Notes: a model not told the origin generated them from the letters alone. 64,000 nt of DNA from Paraburkholderia hospita (GCF_002902965.1 NZ_CP026107.1:1-64000), one strand, 5' to 3'; shown: positions 1 to 10,464, numbered from the stretch's first letter. Numbers and translations: made by a program.

Positions 1-1305
1 ATGCCCAGATCTTCACCGACTGAGGTTCGTACTGAAAGCGTCAAAAAGCACGTGGCGGCCATCCACACGAGCGGCGAACTTTCGCTGCTGGAGCGCAAGC
101 TGTCCAACGTGCTGCTACTGCATTCATACGACAACCTTCTGAACACGAGAACCCACCGTCTACCGGTGCGGACGCTCATGCTCGTGCTTGGCTGGACCGA
201 AAGCGAAAACACCGAAAAGCTTCGAGAAGCGCTCAAGCAGCTTGCCACCACGGCCGTCGAGTTCAACGTCATGGACGACGGCCGGGAACGGTGGAGCGTT
301 ATGCCGATTCTGTCGTTTGCGGAGATTCGCGCGGGCGTCTGCTCATATCGCTACGACGAGGCGCTGGCGGAAAAGCTTTTCGATCCGTCGATTTACGCGA
401 CCGTCAATCTCGGCGTGCAGCGCAAATTTTCGAAGTCGCATGCGTTGACGCTTTACGAAAACTGCCTGCGTTTTCAGAAGGTTGGCTCGACCGGCTGGAT
501 CGAACTACCCGTCCTTCGGAAACTGCTGGGTGCGACCCAGGAGTATTACGACGATTTTCGCCGACTGAACAGCAAGGTGATTCAGAAGGCCGTGAAGGAG
601 ATCAACGACGTCTCAGACATTAACGTCGACGTCGAATATCAGCGCCTCGGAAGGTCAGTGACGGGTGTGAAGTTTCTTATCCGGCAAGGCGCGCAGCAGT
701 CGCTTCTTACGCCTGAGACAGAAGACGAGTTCGCGCACGTGCGTGACAGCGAAATCTATCGGAAGCTTCGGGCTCACGGGATTGGCGACAAGCTGGCGCT
801 CAGTTTCGTCATCGAGGACGAGGAGCGGGCCCGTCTGGTTGTGCAGTTGGCGGAAGAGAAAGACCGCAAAGGTCAGATTAAGCGTTCTACAGCCGGCTTT
901 ATTCGCACGCTGATCGAAAATAAGGCAGATGTTTCTGAGCCGGAATACGAAAAAGAAAAGCGAGAAAAGGCTCAGAAGCAGGCGGCGGCAGCGCGCACGC
1001 GCACGCTCGACGCCCGCATGCAGGAATTGCGGATCGACTTCGATCGCCTCCAGTGCGCCTCGGCCGTCAAGGTGCTGACGCAGGATGAGAAGCGCGCGTT
1101 TGCCCGACAGTTCGTCGAAGGCGACGGAGCGAAGTATGCGCGTGAGTTCCGCCCGGATAGCCCGGGACTCTTTTCCGGCTCTGTGGGACGTGTGAATTTC
1201 GCGTCGTGGCTGAGAAACCGCGTGCGTCCGGAATTCGACGCGACAAAGTTCGACGGTTGGCTTTCTGAGAATCACCAGGAAGTTTCGTTGCAACGGAATT
1301 CATAA
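1..1305 (+). CDS. Rep_3-family replication initiator protein
   Basis: A 434-residue protein with the two winged-helix layout of plasmid and chromid initiators (Rep_3/RepB superfamily). It has an N-terminal segment with LSLLERKLSNVLL, a central FSKSHALTLYENCLRF helix typical of the first winged helix, and a second DNA-binding half around residues 170-230. The C-terminal third is charged and probably replicon-specific. It would bind origin repeats and open the origin of this secondary replicon. parA and parB follow on the same strand, the usual order in Burkholderiaceae chromosomes 2 and 3. The ATG is the first base of the window, so the upstream ribosome site and any iterons lie outside it. 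Family call is firm; the exact replicon class is inferred. Confidence 0.9.
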   Translation: MPRSSPTEVRTESVKKHVAAIHTSGELSLLERKLSNVLLLHSYDNLLNTRTHRLPVRTLMLVLGWTESENTEKLREALKQLATTAVEFNVMDDGRERWSVMPILSFAEIRAGVCSYRYDEALAEKLFDPSIYATVNLGVQRKFSKSHALTLYENCLRFQKVGSTGWIELPVLRKLLGATQEYYDDFRRLNSKVIQKAVKEINDVSDINVDVEYQRLGRSVTGVKFLIRQGAQQSLLTPETEDEFAHVRDSEIYRKLRAHGIGDKLALSFVIEDEERARLVVQLAEEKDRKGQIKRSTAGFIRTLIENKADVSEPEYEKEKREKAQKQAAAARTRTLDARMQELRIDFDRLQCASAVKVLTQDEKRAFARQFVEGDGAKYAREFRPDSPGLFSGSVGRVNFASWLRNRVRPEFDATKFDGWLSENHQEVSLQRNS

Positions 1306-1328
1306 AAATAGCGATTTTCCGTTGAGTG

Positions 1329-1350
1329 GATGGCTTTCTGTCGAGCCATC
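1329..1350. promoter_or_regulatory. Inverted repeat in the parA promoter region
   Basis: The 84-bp gap between the initiator and parA contains a perfect 7-bp inverted repeat, GATGGCT and AGCCATC with an 8-bp spacer. It is followed at 1354 by TATAAG, a possible -10 box. ParA proteins with an N-terminal extension often repress their own operon, so this is a candidate operator; that role is inference. Confidence 0.4.
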
Positions 1351-1389
1351 TGATATAAGCTGACTGCATCGTCTTTTGCGGATCAGCTA

Positions 1390-2541
1390 ATGAACATCAC
1401 TATTCAAGACATCGTCGATCAGGCCGCTCGCGCGACTGACATCGTCTCGCAGGTTCGGGGTCGCATGCTGGCCCCGAACGCACGCAAAAACCCTCCCGTT
1501 TTTAACGCTTCACAACTCGCTGCGCTGTGTGAAGTCGACAAGAGTCAAATCACTTATCGCACGTCGAAGGGGGACCTTCCCCCGGGCACCGTCAATGCAA
1601 CGGGCTCGCGGCGCGAATTCTCCTTGGTGGAAGCCCGCGAATGGGTACGCGCCTACCGCGGCAACGCGCTGCGGCCGGCGAAGGCGCCGGCCATGACAGT
1701 CGCCATCGGTAACTTCAAGGGCGGCGTCAGTAAGACCACGACGGCGATGACGCTCGCGCAGGGCTTGAGTCTGCGCGGTCATCGTGTGCTCGTGATCGAC
1801 ACCGATCCGCAGGGTTCGCTGACGACGCTGTTCGGCATTCTTCCCGATACCGAAGTCGAGGAAGATTCGACGATCACGGCCTTGGCGACGGGCGATCAAA
1901 CGAGCATCGAATACGCGATCCGCGAGACCTATTGGGATGGCATCGATCTCGTGCCCGCGTCGTCGTCGCTCTTCAACGTGGAATTCATCTTGCCAAGCCG
2001 GCAGATGAAGGAACCGGACTTCGAATTCTGGAACGTGTTGAATACGAGCCTCGAGCAGGCGCGCAGCAACTATGACGTGATCATCATCGACACGCCGCCG
2101 GCGCTGAGCTACGGCACCGTCAACGCATTCATGGCCGCCGATGGCCTGATCGTTCCGACGCCGCCGAATGCACTCGACTTCGCCAGCTCTGCGCAATTCT
2201 GGACACTCTTTAGCGATCTCGCGTCGAACCTGACGGCAGAAACGAACACAGACAAATCGTTCGAGTTTATCCACGTGCTGCTTTCGCGCGTGGACCCTGC
2301 CGATGCAGCCGCGGGTGTCGTGCGGGAATGGATCTCGGCGACGTATGCGGAGAAGGTTCTGCCCGTCGAGATTCCGAAGACCGCGGTGACGGCGGCAAGC
2401 TCGGCTGAGTTCGGCACCGTGTACGACATTTCCCGATACGACGGCAACGCGAAAACGTACCGAAGGGCGCGCGAAGCCTATGACCGTGTGACGGAAATCG
2501 TCGAGCAATCCATTGTGGCCTTCTGGGCGAAGTCAGAATAA
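1390..2541 (+). CDS. parA: ParA-family chromosome partitioning ATPase
   Basis: A 383-residue ParA/Soj ATPase. The deviant Walker A motif KGGVSKTT is at residues 110-117, followed by VLVIDTDPQGS and IIIDTPPAL motifs. The first ~100 residues precede the ATPase domain and include a MerR-like segment (ASQLAALCEVDKSQITYRTSKG), as in larger type Ia ParA proteins that also autoregulate. It would move ParB-bound centromeres over the nucleoid to segregate this replicon. It lies 84 bp after the initiator and 12 bp before parB, so parA and parB are almost certainly cotranscribed. Confidence 0.95.
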   Translation: MNITIQDIVDQAARATDIVSQVRGRMLAPNARKNPPVFNASQLAALCEVDKSQITYRTSKGDLPPGTVNATGSRREFSLVEAREWVRAYRGNALRPAKAPAMTVAIGNFKGGVSKTTTAMTLAQGLSLRGHRVLVIDTDPQGSLTTLFGILPDTEVEEDSTITALATGDQTSIEYAIRETYWDGIDLVPASSSLFNVEFILPSRQMKEPDFEFWNVLNTSLEQARSNYDVIIIDTPPALSYGTVNAFMAADGLIVPTPPNALDFASSAQFWTLFSDLASNLTAETNTDKSFEFIHVLLSRVDPADAAAGVVREWISATYAEKVLPVEIPKTAVTAASSAEFGTVYDISRYDGNAKTYRRAREAYDRVTEIVEQSIVAFWAKSE

Positions 2542-2553
2542 AGGGAGGAGTAA

Positions 2554-3519
2554 ATGTCGATCAAGGACAGGCTTGCGAAGAAGACGGGGGACTTGATGGT
2601 TCCTGCCCCGTCCCAGGAGGCGGGAAGGAATGCATCACCGCGTACGGCGCCGGGGCAGATGCTGGCGTTTCGCAGCGCGATGCGGGAGAGCTCTGATCGG
2701 GTCTCGCAGCTGGAAGCCCAGCTCAAGGAGTACGACGGCGCCGTTGCAATCCGCGCACTCGATCCGAAGACGATTCAGGCGTCGAAATGGGCGAACCGCC
2801 AGGATTTCGGCGATGAGAGTTTTGCCGAACTCAAGTCGCTGATCGCGGAGGCGGGCGGCAATACGCAACCGATCAAGGTACGTCCTTCGAGCGACGGTGA
2901 AGGATACGAGATTGTGTTCGGGCATCGCCGTCATCGCGCGTGTCTGGAACTCGATTTGCCGGTGAACGCGATTGTCGATGGCGAGATCACTGAGCAAGGC
3001 CAGTTTGTTCAGATGGATCAGGAGAACCGCGCGCGGAAGAACCTGAGTCCGTGGGAACAGGGCGTCTGGTACAAGCGTGCGCTCGACGACAAGTTGTGGC
3101 CTTCGCAAAACGCGATGGCGAAGGCGTGTGGTCTGTCGCAGGGGAATATCTCTAGCGCGCTTCTCGTGGCCGAGCTTCCGGCCGAGGTGGTTGGCGCGTT
3201 TCCGTCGCCCCACGATATCCAGTTTCAGGCTGCGCGGAAGTTGTCGGTCGCGCTCAAGAAAGCAGCCGATGAGATCGTGCAGCGGGCGGTAGAGCTTGTC
3301 GAGGATTCGTCGCGGACGGCTCCTGAGGTGCTTTCTGCGTTGCTGGCGGCGGCTCGTCCTGCGGCTCCTGTTCGAAAGGAAGAGGAGGTTGGGATCGAGC
3401 GAAAGGGTGAACTGCTGGTGATTCGTCTGCGTGCTAGCGGTGTGCCGCAAGATCGCGTCGAAGAGTTGCGGCAGTTGATTACCGGGTTCCTTGAGGACGT
3501 GCAGTCGTCGGCTGATTGA
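2554..3519 (+). CDS. parB: ParB-family centromere-binding protein
   Basis: A 321-residue ParB. The N-terminal CTPase/ParB domain carries GHRRHRA at residues 123-129 (the GERRxRA motif) and the ENRARKNLSPWEQG segment. A helix-turn-helix follows at about 184-204 (NAMAKACGLSQGNISSALLV). The C-terminal end is the dimerisation region. A strong GGGAGGAG ribosome site sits just upstream of the ATG. It should bind parS-like sites; the three palindromes at 4442-4659 are the best candidates nearby. The N-terminal ~60 residues are low-complexity and not family-conserved. Confidence 0.93.
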   Translation: MSIKDRLAKKTGDLMVPAPSQEAGRNASPRTAPGQMLAFRSAMRESSDRVSQLEAQLKEYDGAVAIRALDPKTIQASKWANRQDFGDESFAELKSLIAEAGGNTQPIKVRPSSDGEGYEIVFGHRRHRACLELDLPVNAIVDGEITEQGQFVQMDQENRARKNLSPWEQGVWYKRALDDKLWPSQNAMAKACGLSQGNISSALLVAELPAEVVGAFPSPHDIQFQAARKLSVALKKAADEIVQRAVELVEDSSRTAPEVLSALLAAARPAAPVRKEEEVGIERKGELLVIRLRASGVPQDRVEELRQLITGFLEDVQSSAD

Positions 3520-3560
3520 GGTTTTGGCGGGGTGCCTGGCTGATCGGCGGTGGCACCTGG

Positions 3561-4370
3561 CCTGATGTGGTTTGTTTGTGTTTCAGTAGTTGAATGCCTT
3601 TCCCTAGCGGGGTTTGTTTTTGATGACGCCGCTTCTCTTTTCGGTCGTTCGACCGGTCTCTTCATCACTCTCCGCGATTTGGTCCAGCACTGCGTTTCCG
3701 CTGGCTGGTGTGCTTTGGCGTGGCGTTGCTCGTGAGGGGCTTTACGCTACGACGATTCTTCGCGCGGCGCTTGTGGGCGGGATTTCCTTGATCGGGCCCG
3801 TGACGTCGTGTGCGCGGTGGGCCCTCGGCCTGATGTGGCTTGTTTGTGTTTCGGTAGCTGGATGCCTTTCCCTAGCGGCGTTCATTTTTGGTGACGCCGC
3901 TTCTCTTCTCGGTCGTTCGACCTCTCTTCCTCACTCGCCGCGATTTGGTCCAGCACGGCGCCGCCGGCCGGCGTGCTTTGGCGTTGCGTTGCTCGTGGGG
4001 GCGTTGCGCTACGACGATTCTTCGCTCGGCGCTTGTGGGTGGGATTTCCTTGATCGGGGCCGTGACGTCGTGTGCGCGGTGGGCCCCCCGGCCTGATGTG
4101 GCTTGTTTTGTTTCGGTAGTTGAATGCTTTCCCCTTGCGGCGTTTGTTTTGGTGACGCCGCTTTTCTTCTCGGTCGTTCGACGTCTCTTCCTCACTCTCC
4201 GCGATTTGGTCCAGCACGGCGCTTCCGCCAGTTGGGGTACTTCGGCGCGGCGTTGCTGGTGGGTGGTGCTTCAGACTCTGGCGATGGTTCGCGGCTCTTT
4301 GGGGTGGGATTTCGTTGGTCGGGCCCGTCGCGTCGTGTGTGCGTGTTGCGTCGCGGAGGGCCCGGCGAGC
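3561..4370. repeat. Three imperfect ~265-bp tandem direct repeats downstream of parB
   Basis: Copies begin at 3561, 3829 and 4092, each opening with CCTGATGTGG; the third fades out near 4370. Each carries a GGTCGTTCGAC near-palindrome (3643-3654, 3911-3922, 4172-4182), followed by the conserved TCTTC and GATTTGGTCCAGCAC stretches. Open frames run through all copies on both strands but drift between copies, have no ribosome sites and look like shadows of GC-rich DNA. The position right after parB suggests a centromere or incompatibility-type region; that is inference. Confidence 0.8.
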
Positions 4371-4441
4371 GCGCTTGCTGGTTCGCTTGTTTAGGGGCTT
4401 CGCGGGGAAATGCTTCGTAGATGTTTGGGAGAGTGTCGGGG

Positions 4442-4456
4442 TATTTACGGTAAATA
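4442..4456. promoter_or_regulatory. parS-like palindrome, copy 1
   Basis: TATTTACGGTAAATA: two perfect 7-bp arms around a single central base. It is the first of three identical sites (apart from the orientation of the central base) within 220 bp, about 920 bp after parB. Perfect clustered palindromes next to parAB are typical of ParB binding sites. Binding itself is inferred. Confidence 0.7.
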
Positions 4457-4584
4457 AGGCTGCGGACGTGGCCGAGTGTGCGCAGAAGGTGCGATCTCCT
4501 GCGGCTTTGCATTGGGAAAAATGCACGAGGAATTCGCCTCGATTGAAAGTCCGACGTGAACGCTAAGTCGGGCGGGCATAGGGC

Positions 4585-4599
4585 TATTTACCGTAAATA
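4585..4599. promoter_or_regulatory. parS-like palindrome, copy 2
   Basis: TATTTACCGTAAATA, the same palindrome as at 4442 with the central base inverted. It lies 143 bp from copy 1, measured start to start. Confidence 0.7.
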
Positions 4600-4644
4600 A
4601 CCTGCGCTAGTTGGCGCCGTGCACTAGTCATCGCGTCCCAGAGA

Positions 4645-4659
4645 TATTTACCGTAAATA
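4645..4659. promoter_or_regulatory. parS-like palindrome, copy 3
   Basis: TATTTACCGTAAATA, identical to copy 2 and 60 bp after it, close to six turns of the helix. Together the three sites form a compact candidate centromere. Confidence 0.7.
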
Positions 4660-5936
<1,277 letters not shown>

Positions 5937-5972
5937 AGGGGCAGGGGCAGGGGCAGGGGCAGGGGCAGGGGC
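5937..5972. repeat. AGGGGC hexanucleotide tandem array (6 units)
   Basis: Six perfect AGGGGC units directly continue the phase of the GACAGC array. The two arrays share the 6-bp period and abut without spacer, so the second looks like a mutated and re-amplified edge of the first. Confidence 0.95.
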
Positions 5973-6160
5973 GAATATCCGCAAGATAGATGCGAGTACC
6001 AGAGCGCTCGACCACTCGCCGTCCTCTACCCGCCAACGAGACCCTCTGAGACCTACTGGCGCGCGAATGCAGACACAGCGCTGCCTGCCCGCAAGCCTGG
6101 CTTCGGCGGCGTCACCAACCCGTACGGTGCGGCCCTATCTCGAAATTAATAAGCTTTACT

Positions 6161-6564
6161 GATTGATCATTCGCAGCGACGCAACGGTGGACGACCCTAA
6201 AGCAACCAGCCTGTCTCCACTACAGAATGCGGCCCACAGGCCGCCCGCGACTCCCAGGAGATAGCAGAGCAGCAGACCAAAGCTCAAACCCGCCTACAGC
6301 CCCAAAACGGCCCCAAATTCGCCGCTACGCGCAAAAAGTATTTCCCAGCAAAGACTTGCAGCCGAAACCGTGAAACAACCTTAAGAAAACCAAGCAGATC
6401 AAGAAACCTTTATAATGCAATGAGTTAGCTGATCATTCGCCGAATGTTCCACGCTTCTACATGCTTCAAGCGAGATATTTCGCGCCAAACACCGGTTTCG
6501 TTGATTTTCTAAACGAAAATGATCAATCCGTATCATTCGATACGTAGTCTGTCGTATTCAATAC
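6161..6564. other. AT-rich block with repeated GATCATT motifs and small inverted repeats (possible origin element)
   Basis: GATTGATCATT (6161-6171) recurs inverted as AATGATCAATC (6518-6528), and TGATCATTCG recurs at 6430-6439. Right after the inverted copy come CGTATC-ATTC-GATACG (6529-6544) and GTATTCAATAC (6554-6564). The stretch from about 6300 to 6570 is clearly richer in A and T than its surroundings and has no gene. This combination could be initiator-binding sites plus an unwinding element, but the arrangement is not a classical iteron array. Confidence 0.35.
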
Positions 6565-6622
6565 AGCGGAAGCTCGCTCGGCCAGCAAGCAGGCATAAAG
6601 ATCCAAAAGCCGCGCTCAAGCG

Positions 6623-7051
6623 CTAACGCAAAAGCATCAACCGAGGCACCGCATCGCCTCCAGCCCAAACGATCGCATTCTGCCCAAACCGCACGCCAAG
6701 CTCCTTAGCTTCTTCAACAGACACCCCCAGCACAAGAAAACTAGCTTCACCGGTCCAATCATTGGAAGGGTGCTGGCCGACGCCCTCGATAAACGTCAAC
6801 CCACGCCGCATCAGTTCGAGGGCGAGCGTCTCCTGCCTCTCAGCATTCGCTGCATCGTCGAGCGGTTCGCTGAAAGGATTGCACGCCGTGACAAACGCGC
6901 TGCTCTCCACGCCGTTCAAACGGTGAATCGCAGCTAGCGTCGCATTACCTTCGCCGATCTTCAGCAAGGCCGGCGTGGAACCGTGAACCTGATAGTGCGT
7001 CTCCAGATAAGCCTGGATCGTCGCGCGGGGAATCTGTGATTCGGAAAACAA
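6623..7051 (-). CDS. DUF3293 domain-containing protein
   Basis: A soluble protein of unknown function. Conserved DUF3293 features are ATIQAYLETHYQV at the start, SAFVTACNPFSEP in the middle and ASFLVLGVSVEEAKELGVRFGQNAIVWA near the end. The frame stays open to an ATG at 7168, but those extra 39 residues look unrelated to the family. I chose the TTG at 7051, which has GGAGGG four bases upstream. That purine run is also one arm of a CCCTCC/GGAGGG hairpin followed by six T residues. Family fairly sure, start uncertain. Confidence 0.75.
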   Translation of the reverse strand: MFSESQIPRATIQAYLETHYQVHGSTPALLKIGEGNATLAAIHRLNGVESSAFVTACNPFSEPLDDAANAERQETLALELMRRGLTFIEGVGQHPSNDWTGEASFLVLGVSVEEAKELGVRFGQNAIVWAGGDAVPRLMLLR

Positions 7052-7401
7052 AAAACCCTCCAGCTGCGGGAGGGTCGACGCGTCACCCTTTGGTTGCTCT
7101 GCTGAGCCACATCCGCTTTCGCGATCCACCTTGCCGGGGCGGGCAGGTTGGCATGGGCGTCGACCCAATTCAAGATGAACCGGCAGTAGAGCATGGTGGC
7201 CAATTCAGCGTCAAGGCGGCAGACTCCGCTTCTGCACACCTGCATACGACAACCGGTTGCTCGCCGAAAATCGCACCCGTATCGTTCGCATGAACCGAGC
7301 ACGGTGCGACTCACGGTGCGACTGACCGCACGCGAGCCAAACGCATCGCAGGAACACCCCGTGCATCCCGAACGCGAATCGAACCGACACGAACCTACTC
7401 A

Positions 7402-8682
7402 ATGAACAAGGAAGTCGAACTCAAACGAGCCAAGCGTCGTGCGACGCTCCTGCTGCTGATCGCCACCGGCATCTTCATCGCGACGGCCTTCATGCAACGC
7501 AGCCTGTGGGTCGACGGTATCAAGGCGGTTGCGGAAGCCGCGATGGTCGGCGCGCTCGCCGACTGGTTCGCTGTCGTCGCGCTGTTCCGCCGCGTGCCGA
7601 TTCCCGGCGTCGCCGCGCACACCGCGATCATCCCGCAGAACAAGGACAAGATCGCCGACAATCTCGCGCTGTTCGTGCGCGAGAAGTTTCTCGACGATTC
7701 GTCGATAGTCGGCCTGATCCGCAAGCACGATCCCGCGCAAAGCGTCACGAACTGGCTGTGCGTCGAAGAGAATACGCAGCGCCTGGGCGGCTATGTGGTC
7801 AAGCTGACGAGCGGCATCCTCGAATTGCTGGACGACGCGCGCATCCAGACCTTCATCAAGGACGCGCTGGACGCGATGCTCGACAAGATCGACCTGTCGA
7901 AAGCGACGGGCGCGATCCTCGACACGTTGACGCGCGACGGCCGTCACCAGCAATTGCTCGACGAAGGCATCGAGCATCTGATGGCATTGCTGCGCGAACC
8001 GGGCGTCCGCGAATTCATCGCTGAGCAGATCGTCGACTGGCTCAAGCGCGAATACCCGACGCTGCAGAAACTCATGCCGTCCGAATGGCTTGGCGAGAGC
8101 GGCGCGAACGTCGTCGCGGATACCGTGAACAACATGCTGTTGCGCGTGAGCGAGGACCCCGATCACAAGCTGCGCCACAAGTTCGACGAAGCGACCGCGC
8201 GTCTCATCGTCAAGCTGAAGTCCGATCCCGCATTTCTGCAGAAGGGCGAAGAGATCAAGCGCTACGTGAAAGAAAGCGAGAATCTCGCGCTATACGTGAA
8301 AGATCTGTGGAGCCAGTTGCGCGACTGGTTGCGGCGCGATCTCGAGCGCGACGATTCCGTGCTGCACGCGAAGGTGGCCGCGATGGGGCAATGGGTCGGA
8401 CGCGAACTGGCGCGGGACGAATCGCTGCGCCGCTCGCTGAACGATCATATGGAAGAAGCGGCGCGCGCGATGGCGCCGGATTTTGCAGGCTATCTGACGC
8501 GCCATATCAGCGACACGGTCAAGAACTGGGATTCGCGCGACATGTCGCGGCAGATCGAATTGAACATCGGCAAAGACCTGCAATACATCCGCATCAACGG
8601 GACGTTGGTTGGCGGATGCATCGGCCTGCTGCTTTATGGAAGCTCGCAGATTTTCGCGCTCGTGCGGCTACACCTCTGGTAA
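7402..8682 (+). CDS. DUF445 domain-containing membrane protein
   Basis: A 426-residue member of the DUF445/YjiN family. It has a hydrophobic segment near residues 14-32, a second hydrophobic stretch with ALADWFAVVALFRRVP (the family hallmark), a long charged helical middle, and a C-terminal membrane segment (GTLVGGCIGLLLYGSSQIFALV). The likely topology is anchored at both ends with a large soluble coiled domain. Biochemical function is unknown for the family. It stands alone; the next gene is convergent. Confidence 0.9.
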   Translation: MNKEVELKRAKRRATLLLLIATGIFIATAFMQRSLWVDGIKAVAEAAMVGALADWFAVVALFRRVPIPGVAAHTAIIPQNKDKIADNLALFVREKFLDDSSIVGLIRKHDPAQSVTNWLCVEENTQRLGGYVVKLTSGILELLDDARIQTFIKDALDAMLDKIDLSKATGAILDTLTRDGRHQQLLDEGIEHLMALLREPGVREFIAEQIVDWLKREYPTLQKLMPSEWLGESGANVVADTVNNMLLRVSEDPDHKLRHKFDEATARLIVKLKSDPAFLQKGEEIKRYVKESENLALYVKDLWSQLRDWLRRDLERDDSVLHAKVAAMGQWVGRELARDESLRRSLNDHMEEAARAMAPDFAGYLTRHISDTVKNWDSRDMSRQIELNIGKDLQYIRINGTLVGGCIGLLLYGSSQIFALVRLHLW

Positions 8683-8704
8683 CGCGGCACGAACACGGAC
8701 ACGC

Positions 8705-9025
8705 TTATTGCGTGGCCGTCGGCTTTTTCTGCTGGGCGCATTCCTGCGTGAAAAGCATGCTCGCCTGGTCCGGCGTCATGGCCTCGCCGCTGTAAATCCT
8801 GTCGATGACGGCCGTGACCGCCTGACGATCCGATGCATCCTTGTAGTAAGTCTGCGCCTGCGTCAAAGCCTGCTGCTTCGTTTTCTTGTGACGGCGCCAG
8901 GACGCCACTTGGCCCGCGATATCGCCGATCGCGAAGCACTGGTCGGCGACCGTCTGCGCGAACGTCGGCGCCGACGGTTGCGCGAGGCAGACGGCGAGCG
9001 CCGCCGCGGCTACTGCTCGTTTCAT
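8705..9025 (-). CDS. Small exported protein of unknown function
   Basis: A 106-residue protein with a clear signal peptide (MKRAVAAAALAVCLAQPSAPTFAQ, cleavage probably after TFA). The mature part is polar and helical with two cysteines (QCFAIGDIAG and QECAQQ) that could form a disulfide. A GAAC(C)GGAA-type purine run precedes the ATG. I do not recognise a family. It ends 22 bp from the DUF445 gene stop, convergent with it. Confidence 0.75.
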   Translation of the reverse strand: MKRAVAAAALAVCLAQPSAPTFAQTVADQCFAIGDIAGQVASWRRHKKTKQQALTQAQTYYKDASDRQAVTAVIDRIYSGEAMTPDQASMLFTQECAQQKKPTATQ

Positions 9026-9139
9026 TTCCGGTTCCTGTTGTCAGATGGGCGATAGTATAAAGACGGGCGCAGCCGACACCCAGCCTCGCGCTCACGCCCA
9101 CCCGCTCATATCAACGCCACGCGCACCTGCAGGACGCCA

Positions 9140-9643
9140 ATGCCGCTCAACCCTTCATCGCCGCTCGCCCGACTGCTCAACGGTCCGATCCATCCCGGCA
9201 AGGTTGTCTGGATCGGCTTGCGGCCGCGGCGAAAAGTCGCGATGTCGGTGGTGGAGACGGCGCAGATCGACGCCGACGCGGGGCTTGTCGGCGATCACTA
9301 CGCGAGCCGTGCCGGCGCGCGTCAGGTGACGCTGATTCAGGCTGAAAGCCTGCGCAGCATCGCAAGTCATCTGGGGCGCAGCGACGTTGCCGCAATCGAC
9401 GTGCGCCGCAACATCGTGACGCAAGGCATCAATCTGATGGCGCTGAAAGACCGGCAATTTCGCATCGGCGATGCCGTGCTGCAAACGACGGGCGAATGTC
9501 ACCCGTGTTCGCGTATGGAAGAATTGCTGGGCGTGGGCGGATACAACGCCGTGCGCGGCTTCGGCGGCATTACGGCGCGCGTCGTGAAAGGCGGCACGAT
9601 CGGGATCGGCGACGTGATCGAAGCGCTGCCCGTCGTGGACTAG
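9140..9643 (+). CDS. MOSC domain-containing protein
   Basis: A 167-residue single-domain MOSC protein. Residues 35-60 (VVETAQIDADAGLVGDHYASRAGARQVTLIQAE) and the C-terminal GECHPCSRMEELLG, with the conserved cysteine, fit the MOSC (molybdenum cofactor sulfurase C-terminal) fold. Related proteins bind molybdenum cofactor and detoxify N-hydroxylated bases or transfer sulfur; the substrate here cannot be told. No partner oxidoreductase is adjacent. Confidence 0.85.
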   Translation: MPLNPSSPLARLLNGPIHPGKVVWIGLRPRRKVAMSVVETAQIDADAGLVGDHYASRAGARQVTLIQAESLRSIASHLGRSDVAAIDVRRNIVTQGINLMALKDRQFRIGDAVLQTTGECHPCSRMEELLGVGGYNAVRGFGGITARVVKGGTIGIGDVIEALPVVD

Positions 9644-9708
9644 CGCGTTCGATATCGTCAAACGCGACGTGCAGAGGCGCAATGCGCCAACGCACGTCAC
9701 GCATCGGC

Positions 9709-10161
9709 TTACTTCTTCGCGACTTCGAAGAGATTCCGGAATTGCCCGTAACCTTCTTCTTCCAGCCGCGAGACGGGAATGAAGCGCAGCGACGCCGAGT
9801 TGATGCAATACCGGAGCCCGCCCGTTTCGCGCGGTCCGTCAGGAAACACGTGACCAAGGTGACTATCACCATGTTTCGAGCGCACTTCGGTTCGGATCAT
9901 GCCGTGGCTCATGTCGCGCAGCTCGACGACGTGCTCGTCCTCGAGGGGTTTCGTAAAGCTCGGCCAGCCGCAACCGCTGTCGAACTTGTCCATCGACGTG
10001 AAAAGCGGCTCTCCGGAAACCACGTCGACATACAAGCCGGCTTCCTTGCTGTCCCAGAACTCATTGTAGAAGGGGCGTTCCGTCCCGCTTTCCTGCGTCA
10101 CGCGACGCTGTTCGGCGGTCAGTCGGGCCACTGCTTCCGGTGTTTTTTCGTACGCGGGCAT
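9709..10161 (-). CDS. msrB: Peptide-methionine (R)-S-oxide reductase MsrB, zinc-less form
   Basis: A 150-residue MsrB that reduces the R epimer of methionine sulfoxide in proteins using thioredoxin. Core motifs are [10 protein letters not shown] (resolving Cys near 64), [13 protein letters not shown] and [11 protein letters not shown] (catalytic Cys near 119). The two CxxC zinc pairs of the common form are absent: VDVVSGEP and SKHGDS stand where cysteines usually sit. The start is ATG at 10161 behind AAGGAGAG; the open frame continues upstream to 10401 without family similarity. No signal peptide, so cytoplasmic. Confidence 0.93.
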   Translation of the reverse strand: MPAYEKTPEAVARLTAEQRRVTQESGTERPFYNEFWDSKEAGLYVDVVSGEPLFTSMDKFDSGCGWPSFTKPLEDEHVVELRDMSHGMIRTEVRSKHGDSHLGHVFPDGPRETGGLRYCINSASLRFIPVSRLEEEGYGQFRNLFEVAKK

Positions 10162-10464
10162 GTGTGAATCTCTCCTTGATAGGCGCGGCGAGCGCTGACG
10201 CTTGCCACACGAGTCTGACGGCCCGTTTTCCAGCGTTGCCGGTGACGGGCACTCGTATATATGGGCACTGTGGATACGCACAAGCATACGCAAATGTCCC
10301 GCAGCTTGCATGGCGCGCGCCAGGCGCGCCACTGGCGCGTGCGCTGCCATTGATGCATTTGCTGAATCATTCGTGGACGCTTGCGAATGGCCAGCGAGCA
10401 AGACGACAATAGGCGCGCTTCAGGAACAATGCCGCCGACCCACCGCCCTATATGGGCACCGACG

